Below the pieces are notes generated by a model. The model saw only the letters and a list, made by a program, of their open reading frames with translations, searched no databases and was not told the DNA's origin. Position numbers and translations under genes: made by a program. Below are positions 59,288 through 64,000 of a stretch of DNA of 64,000 nucleotides, one piece after another (positions within the stretch are counted from its first letter, which is position 1; each line of letters begins with the position of its first letter). This DNA comes from Actinoplanes sp. L3-i22 (GTDB taxonomy: Bacteria; Actinomycetota; Actinomycetes; Mycobacteriales; Micromonosporaceae): positions 6,642,501 through 6,706,500 of the forward strand of contig NZ_AP024745.1 of the NCBI RefSeq assembly GCF_019704555.1, in the 5' to 3' direction.

Positions 59288-59449
59288 TCACATCGCCTGA
59301 CCGGCAGGGGGTGGTAGCGCCTGGCCGCTGCCGCCCGCATAGCAGCCGGCCGTTGCTGCCACCGCTACTGCGGCGAGCACGACCAGCACTGACCCCGCAC
59401 ACCTTGCCCGCGCCCCCGAGTGCCCGGGCCCTCGAAAGGACCTCGCCAT
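59288..59449 (-). CDS. Possible tiny lipoprotein, 53 aa, divergent from the 59448 gene
   Basis: From ATG 59449 the frame reads a basic start (ARSFRGPGHSGARAR), a hydrophobic core (SVLVVLAAVAVAATAGC) and a short mature part (YAGGSGQALPPPAGQ). The TAGC end of the core resembles a lipobox, though position -3 is Thr rather than Leu. Its ATG overlaps the plus-strand ATG on the opposite strand by two bases. It could be a chance frame; the signal-peptide shape is the only support. Confidence 0.3.
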   Translation of the reverse strand: MARSFRGPGHSGARARCAGSVLVVLAAVAVAATAGCYAGGSGQALPPPAGQAM

Positions 59450-60986
59450 GTCGTCGCCCATGCTCGCCCTCGCCGACCCTGACCGGGACGATCCCGCAGT
59501 CCGCGACGCCTCTCGCGGCGCGTTCGACGCCCGGGCGCACAGTGCCGCGGTGCGCTGCCGATTCGCGGCCACCTGCCTGCGGGAGTTGTTTCCCGCCGCG
59601 ACCCGTGCCGTGTTGACCATCGTCGGTGAGGCCGACGTCGACGTGACCGACCTCGGCGCGGTTTACGGCCCGGATGGGCTCCTGTGGGCTGCCGCCGAGT
59701 TCCGTCACCACCGCGACGTTGCCGCCTATTGGCAGGCGGTGAAGCACGACGGCCGCCCCCGGGTGCCGAGACTGCACCCGGGCAGCCGCCGCGTCATCGC
59801 CCAGGCTGTCGGTGACGCCCTCGTCGATGATCCCGGCCACCTCGACGGCGTCGACCCGGGCGGCATCGACCTGGTTGACGTGCGCGCCGTGGAGTTGGAC
59901 ATCGTCGTCGCGCTCGCCTACACCGCGCCCGGCGACGCCGCCCCACCGCCGGCGCTGCTACCGCTCGCCCCGCAGGCGGACCCCGTCATACAGATCGGCA
60001 GTCGTATTCGCGTGCTGACCGCGGTCGCCGAGCGCGCTGGTTGCGCCGATCACGCGCAGGTGGCGGATCAGTTGGGCTGTCCGCCCGATCCGCACGACCT
60101 GGCCGCTTTGCAGGTTGCGCTAACCGGGCGGCCGGCGCGGCTCGTTCAGCCGCGCCCGGGGGTGTACGAGCTGACCGCTGCGGGGCTGCGGGATCTGGCG
60201 CGTGCCGAGAACCTGGCCGCGGTGCTGATGCCGGCGGATCCGGGCACCGTCGGCCCGGTCGAGCCCGATCTGGCCCCCGAGGTGGCCGCGAGCATGCCGG
60301 GCATCGCGGTGGCCGGTGCGCAGGCGTTCCTGTCCTTGGATGCTGCCGGCGTGTTGGTGCTGTCGTTGCATGTGGATACCGGCGAGGTCGCGCCGTGGCT
60401 GGTGCGGGCCGATGGGTGCATTCCGATGCGGGTGACGGTCAACGGTGACCCGTTGTTCGTCGACGACCATCCCGCGCTGGCCCGCCTGGAGGCGAGTGCT
60501 GCGGAGCGCGGCTTCGCGGCGCTGACCGACCCGCAACAGCGTGCGGCTATGCGGGAGATTTTCGAGATCTTGGAGTACGACGCGGACGGTCTGCCAGGCA
60601 TCGAGTGGTCCGCAGACACCGTCCAGAACCTCGGCGACCTGTTCGTCCGCTTCGGGATCGAATTCACCAGCCGCGACGACACGGAGGACGCCGCCTCGGC
60701 GGCCGACTCGGAGAGCACCGCGCTGGACTGGACGGTTGCTCCTGGTGGGCTCGGCCGGAACGCGGCCAGCGGGGTCCGGCACCTCACCACCGGCCTGACC
60801 GGACGGTACGGGGTACAGGGCGCCGGGGACGGCCGGTGGACTGCCGCCCTGACGGTCGGCTGCGGGGCTGAGGTGCCGCAGGCTTCGACGGCGCTCGGGG
60901 ACTTCGAGGACGAGGACGAGGCGATGGCCGCCGCGGAACGCCATGAGTTCCTGCTAGGCCTCGCGGCGCAAGGCGGCCGGCGGTGA
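59448..60986 (+). CDS. Hypothetical protein, 512 aa
   Basis: ATG 59448 has AAAGGA upstream. Composition is protein-like over the full length. Segments include a helical N-terminus (RCRFAATCLRELFPAATRAV), a possible winged-helix region at residues about 185-255 (IRVLTAVAERAGCADHAQVA, YELTAAGLRDLARAENL), a central beta-rich part (GVLVLSLHVDTGEVAPWLV) and an acidic end (LGDFEDEDEAMAAAERHE). It may be a multi-domain regulator or substrate protein; I cannot name a family. It is followed by a strong terminator. Confidence 0.6.
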   Translation: MSSPMLALADPDRDDPAVRDASRGAFDARAHSAAVRCRFAATCLRELFPAATRAVLTIVGEADVDVTDLGAVYGPDGLLWAAAEFRHHRDVAAYWQAVKHDGRPRVPRLHPGSRRVIAQAVGDALVDDPGHLDGVDPGGIDLVDVRAVELDIVVALAYTAPGDAAPPPALLPLAPQADPVIQIGSRIRVLTAVAERAGCADHAQVADQLGCPPDPHDLAALQVALTGRPARLVQPRPGVYELTAAGLRDLARAENLAAVLMPADPGTVGPVEPDLAPEVAASMPGIAVAGAQAFLSLDAAGVLVLSLHVDTGEVAPWLVRADGCIPMRVTVNGDPLFVDDHPALARLEASAAERGFAALTDPQQRAAMREIFEILEYDADGLPGIEWSADTVQNLGDLFVRFGIEFTSRDDTEDAASAADSESTALDWTVAPGGLGRNAASGVRHLTTGLTGRYGVQGAGDGRWTAALTVGCGAEVPQASTALGDFEDEDEAMAAAERHEFLLGLAAQGGRR

Positions 60987-61020
60987 TCCGGTTTGACGTC
61001 GACGGCGGGTTTGACGTACG

Positions 61021-61048
61021 GCCCCCGGTGCCGGCCGGCACCGGGGGC
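61021..61048 (+). terminator. Perfect 28-bp palindrome, terminator of the 59448 gene
   Basis: Two 14-base arms (GCCCCCGGTGCCGG and its complement) meet without a loop, 34 bases after the stop. The stem is wholly GC-rich and has no T-run. Confidence 0.75.
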
Positions 61049-61534
61049 GCGGCCGGCGGCGACACCGACGTGGCTCCGGCACCCCCGTAACAAGATCGAT
61101 CGGGGTGCATGGCCCGGGACTGCGGATTCGCGGAAAGCTGGCAGATCCGACCGATGATCGGCGGTGAAGTCCGGCCGGCAGGTCGTTGCCGGGGCGGGCA
61201 GCGCCGCACCGGCGTACGCGCGCCCTCCCCGGCCACGTCGCAGCCCGTCTGATCCGGTTGCCGAGCTGGGCGAACACCGCCATGGCGTAACTGCGAACTG
61301 AGGCACTGCGGCCCGCGCAACACATGGATCACCGCATCGGCTCGGTGACGACCGCTCGGGATGGCCGCGCCGGGACGCCTCGCCCGGGCTACTCGAACGC
61401 GACGGCAACTGGCTGCGTGCGGGCCGTGCTAAATCGTCGGCACAGTCAGCCCGATGCCTTCTCGGCTCGCCGGACGTGACGGAGACGAGTTGGCATCTGT
61501 CGACCGAACAGTGCTCCATTTTCTCGGATGTAAG

Positions 61535-61548
61535 GGTATCATTATAGG
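61535..61548 (+). promoter_or_regulatory. Second copy of the GGTATCATTATAGG box
   Basis: Identical over 14 bases to 58372-58385 and also preceded by CCATTTT (61516). It lies 47 bases upstream of the ATG at 61596, in an otherwise GC-rich region. Likely the -10 part of a promoter recognised by the same sigma factor or bound by the same regulator. Confidence 0.6.
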
Positions 61549-61595
61549 CATCAGCCGGGGTTGCCCGGTCCATTCCCCCTGCGAGGAGTCCGGCC

Positions 61596-62015
61596 ATGGG
61601 CGAAGCGCTCGCCAGCTACCAGCACGCCGACGAGGTTCAGGTCCTGACCGAGCGCATCCGGCACGCGCACGCCGACGCGCATGCCGACGCGACTCAGTAC
61701 GCCCGGGCCATCGACGCCATGGGCCTGCCGCCGAGGTCGCAGGCGCCCTTGCTGGTCGCCGCTCACCGGCGCCTGGCCACCGGGCCCCTCGCCGAACTCG
61801 GGCATCCGGACCAGGTCGCCGACGACGTGCTCACCGCAGGGTTCTACACCGCCCGCGACATCGACTGGGCCGCCACCGCCGTGCAGGTCACCGAGGTTAC
61901 CGGCGGCTGGTACCTCTGGCTGAACGACGGCCTCAGCGGGCACGGCATGACGGTGCCGGACGAGGATGTCACCCTCGCGCACCGGTCGCTGCCCGTCGAG
62001 ACGCGACGCTCGTGA
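61596..62015 (+). CDS. Hypothetical protein, 139 aa
   Basis: ATG 61596 follows GAGGAG at 8 bases. The first part is a His-rich helix (RIRHAHADAHADATQYAR) and the second an alpha/beta domain (DIDWAATAVQVTEVTGGWYL). Its stop overlaps the GTG of the Mom-like fragment, so the two were one operon controlled by the shared promoter box. Function unknown; possibly linked to the modification gene. Confidence 0.6.
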   Translation: MGEALASYQHADEVQVLTERIRHAHADAHADATQYARAIDAMGLPPRSQAPLLVAAHRRLATGPLAELGHPDQVADDVLTAGFYTARDIDWAATAVQVTEVTGGWYLWLNDGLSGHGMTVPDEDVTLAHRSLPVETRRS

Positions 62016-62270
62016 CCAGGCTGCCGCACCTGGCACCGACCGGCGTCCACACCCCGCCGCCGGTGCACAGCCCGAACGTCACCCAGCTGAGCTTCGACAA
62101 CGCGCTGTTCGATGCCGGGTGGTGCCAGCGCACCACCCGGCGCGTCCAGTCCTGGCGGCACATCAGCGAGGGCGGCTTCAACCAGCGCCGCTACAGCGTC
62201 CTGACGATCTCCGAGGAGGTCGCCCGGGCGTTTGTGCTGCTGCACCACTACTCCCGCTCCATCGGTTCCC
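62012..62270 (+). pseudogene. Mom-like / acetyltransferase-fold DNA-modification protein, 5' fragment
   Basis: GTG 62012 overlaps the previous stop. The sequence WRHISEGGFNQRRYSVLTIS then VARAFVLLHHYSRS matches, from memory, the N-terminus of actinobacterial Mom-like proteins (GNAT fold, DNA adenine modification), where HHYSxS is normally followed by another 150 or so residues. Here similarity stops after HHYSRS at about 62262, and the frame runs on with unrelated residues into the recombinase gene. The most likely cause is insertion of the recombinase element. Its remaining part should lie beyond the window on the far side of that element. Confidence 0.6.
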
Positions 62271-62312
62271 TATTGAATCTGCGTGTCGATGCAGCTCACG
62301 CAGAGGATGGTC

Positions 62313-63872
62313 ATGCCTGGTTGGCGGGTGTTTTGGGTGCCGCAAGAGCACGTGGGCGGCGGTGTCCGGCGAGCGGTTCTGGACGGGTGGGGAGATCTTC
62401 AGGAGCGTGAGGAGGCGGCTGGCGTACGTGCTGGTGACCCGATCTTCCTCTCGCCCGACCATCGCGTTGATCCCCTGCTTGGCGCGTACGTCCGATCGAG
62501 GACGTTCCGCAGGTACACGGCGGAGACGAAGCGGAACTACGCCACGGACCTTTCGCTGTTGCTGACGTTCCTGTGGCGCCGTGGGCGTGGGTGGGCCGCG
62601 GCGCGATCGCGTGATCTGACCGATTTCGAGGACTGGCGCCGGTTCGCGGAAGCGAATCCGAAGCGGATCGGCGGCTCGAAGTGGGATCGGGAGCAGGCGG
62701 CGTTCTACTCGCTCTACAAGTGGGCGAAGGACAACGGGCACGTGACCAGCATCCCGGTGTCGACGGTGCAGAGCCGGGATTATCACGGCAGCCTGGTGAC
62801 GACGCCGACGCGGTCGAAGGACGCGAGGCCGGCGAACGTGCATTGGCTGACGCCGCGGACCTGGCGGCGCTGGATCGATGTGGGGCTGCGCGGGCACACC
62901 GCGGCCGGGGTGGTCGAGTCGGGGTGGGCCGGCCGTACCGAGGATCGCAACGTCGCGTTCGTGCGTCTGCTGGTCTCGTCCGGCCTGCGGCGGGCCGAGG
63001 GCGGTGCCCTGCTGACCTTCGAGGTTCCGCAGCGGCGGTTGGAGGGTGGCCGCTACTACCGGGGGCAGGTCGCGGCCCAGGTGACGCGGGGCAAGCGGAT
63101 GCGGACGTTCTACGTCGCGTCCGAGGCGGTCGGTGAGGTCGAGGTTTACGTCGAGTCGTCTCGAGCGCTGGCGGTGCGACAGGCTCAGCGTTTGGGCCGC
63201 TACGAGCATCTGGCGGGCATGCGGCTGGTCGACGAGGTCACGCGGGGGCTGAAACCGAAGGTCCGTTGGCATGACCGGCTGGGCGTCGAGGGTGAGCGGG
63301 AGCTGAACCTGCTGACGGCCGGCGAACGCGCGTTGCTGTTCACCGAGGGCCGACGGGGCCCGGAGCCATTGTGGTTGTGGTTGAACGAGCAGGGACTTCC
63401 GTTGGGGGTCCACTCCTGGGACGGGGTGTTCCGGGAGGCGAACCAGCGGTGCGCGCGGGTGTTGACGCCGCCGTCGCGGCTGGGCATGGATCCGCATCGG
63501 GTGTTCGCACCGTATGCCACACCGCACTCGGCGCGGCATTCGTTCGCGCTGTACATGCTGGTCGTCCTGGAGCGGCTCACGGATCTGCGCTATGGGCTGA
63601 GTCCGGAGGAACGCCGGGACTTCCGGCTGCTCTACGGTGATCCGTGGTTTCTGGTTCAGACCTTGCTCGGGCACGCCTCACGCGACACGACGGTCCGGCA
63701 TTACCTGGCCCCGGTCGCCGACCTGCAGTTGCGATCGATGCTGGATGCGATCGACGTCCCGGCGCGGGCACCGATGCCGGAGCTGGACGACACGTTCGCG
63801 CGGATCGCCCGCGAGTCGGCGGGTATTCAGGACTTCGGCGACGAGATCACGCCGCCGGGAGCCGGGGCATGA
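62313..63872 (+). CDS. Tyrosine recombinase, first gene of a probable RIT element, 519 aa
   Basis: ATG 62313 has AGAGG 6 bases upstream; in-frame starts at 62283 and 62307 are alternatives. Catalytic residues: Arg I in SSGLRRAEGG, the box PHSARHSFALYM with His and Arg II, and LLGHASRDTTVRHYL with the late His and the nucleophilic Tyr. An N-terminal SAM-like domain (RRYTAETKRNYATDLSLLLT) binds the core site. The stop overlaps the next ATG (ATGA), the overlap typical of recombinase-in-trio elements, which move as three adjacent tyrosine recombinase genes. Insertion in the Mom-like gene fits this. Confidence 0.8.
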   Translation: MPGWRVFWVPQEHVGGGVRRAVLDGWGDLQEREEAAGVRAGDPIFLSPDHRVDPLLGAYVRSRTFRRYTAETKRNYATDLSLLLTFLWRRGRGWAAARSRDLTDFEDWRRFAEANPKRIGGSKWDREQAAFYSLYKWAKDNGHVTSIPVSTVQSRDYHGSLVTTPTRSKDARPANVHWLTPRTWRRWIDVGLRGHTAAGVVESGWAGRTEDRNVAFVRLLVSSGLRRAEGGALLTFEVPQRRLEGGRYYRGQVAAQVTRGKRMRTFYVASEAVGEVEVYVESSRALAVRQAQRLGRYEHLAGMRLVDEVTRGLKPKVRWHDRLGVEGERELNLLTAGERALLFTEGRRGPEPLWLWLNEQGLPLGVHSWDGVFREANQRCARVLTPPSRLGMDPHRVFAPYATPHSARHSFALYMLVVLERLTDLRYGLSPEERRDFRLLYGDPWFLVQTLLGHASRDTTVRHYLAPVADLQLRSMLDAIDVPARAPMPELDDTFARIARESAGIQDFGDEITPPGAGA

Positions 63873-64000
63873 ACGGCCGAGGGAGCAGGGCGTCGACGCC
63901 TCCGGCCGATCACGCAGCGCCGGAGGTGTTGTCGGAGAACGGGCTGCTCGTTCGTCACCACAACCGGCGCGGCATGGTTCGGTCCTATGACTTTTCCACC
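63869..64000 (+). CDS. Start of a second recombinase-operon gene, cut by the window end
   Basis: ATG 63869 overlaps the stop of the first recombinase (ATGA). The 44 visible residues (including VLSENGLLVRHHNRRGMVRS) contain no catalytic motif yet. In RIT elements the second gene is another tyrosine recombinase, and that is the expected identity here. Confidence 0.55.
   Translation, partial: MNGRGSRASTPPADHAAPEVLSENGLLVRHHNRRGMVRSYDFST

Larger units (their letters stand above)
60987..61595. other. Intergenic region with terminator and promoter box, no gene seen
   Basis: 609 bases. The first 60 hold the terminator of the previous gene and the last 80 hold the AT-rich promoter box of the next. 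The middle contains no frame with protein-like composition on either strand. Confidence 0.45.

Noticed and set aside
60146..61597. 483-codon minus-strand frame
   Set aside because: Arg/Ser/Pro-rich and crosses a terminator and the end of a good plus-strand gene.

Overview
The window is very GC-rich. Its genes are packed with 4-base ATGA/GTGA/TTGA overlaps, use many GTG starts and show strong G+A-rich ribosome binding sites. The protein families (SCO6880, DUF4913, actinobacterial relaxase and type IV secretion proteins) point to an actinomycete, probably of the Micromonosporaceae type (inferred from sequence style, not from a search). The content is that of a conjugative plasmid or a large integrative conjugative element: relaxase with accessory protein, VirB2-, VirB4-, VirB6- and VirD4-like transfer proteins, a cell-wall hydrolase, a plasmid primase, a KfrA-like coiled-coil protein, recombinases and nucleases. 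I saw no rRNA, tRNA or CRISPR array.

Layout. 1-1.6 kb: end of a serine recombinase, two small hypothetical genes and a decayed Tn3-type transposase fragment. 1.7-6.5 kb: a NACHT-type STAND NTPase with 21 near-identical HEAT-like repeats, divergent from a small membrane protein; this looks like an anti-phage or innate-immunity module. 7.2-12 kb: HNH endonuclease and KfrA-like gene facing a run of small plasmid genes, a HEAGHAV metalloprotease-like gene and a tyrosine recombinase. 12-17.7 kb: a possible replication or regulatory DNA-binding protein behind a 13-bp inverted repeat, then small plasmid genes, one preceded by a striking twin palindrome. 17.8-39.7 kb: a single uninterrupted reading frame of about 7,290 codons with two adenine methyltransferase domains, an SNF2-like SF2 helicase and a UvrD-like SF1 helicase. 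39.7-52.8 kb: the conjugation module, with the hydrolase and a lipoprotein on the minus strand and the VirB2-, VirB6-, SCO6880-, VirB4-, VirD4- and primase-like genes on the plus strand. 52.9-58.2 kb: an endonuclease VII-like gene and the mobilisation operon (MobC-like, relaxase, helical protein, DUF4913). 58.4-62.3 kb: small accessory genes, two behind a shared promoter-like box. 62.3-64 kb: the first gene and start of the second of a probable RIT (recombinase-in-trio) element that seems to have cut a Mom-like DNA-modification gene.

How it may work together (inference). Several products, including the giant methylase/helicase, the primase and four proteins encoded inside the secretion operon, end in a related Phe-Pro/Thr motif followed by a basic Pro/Ala-rich tail. 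That is what a shared export signal for the conjugation machine could look like. The giant protein may then travel with the DNA and protect or process it in the recipient, in the manner of phage P1 DarB. The NACHT gene would protect the host carrying the element.

Caution: at least three genes (about 9.84, 14.9 and 53.66 kb) need one base added to or removed from a C or G run to read correctly. A similar change near 33.2 kb would split the giant frame into about 2,060-aa and 5,130-aa proteins with an 83-aa gene between them.
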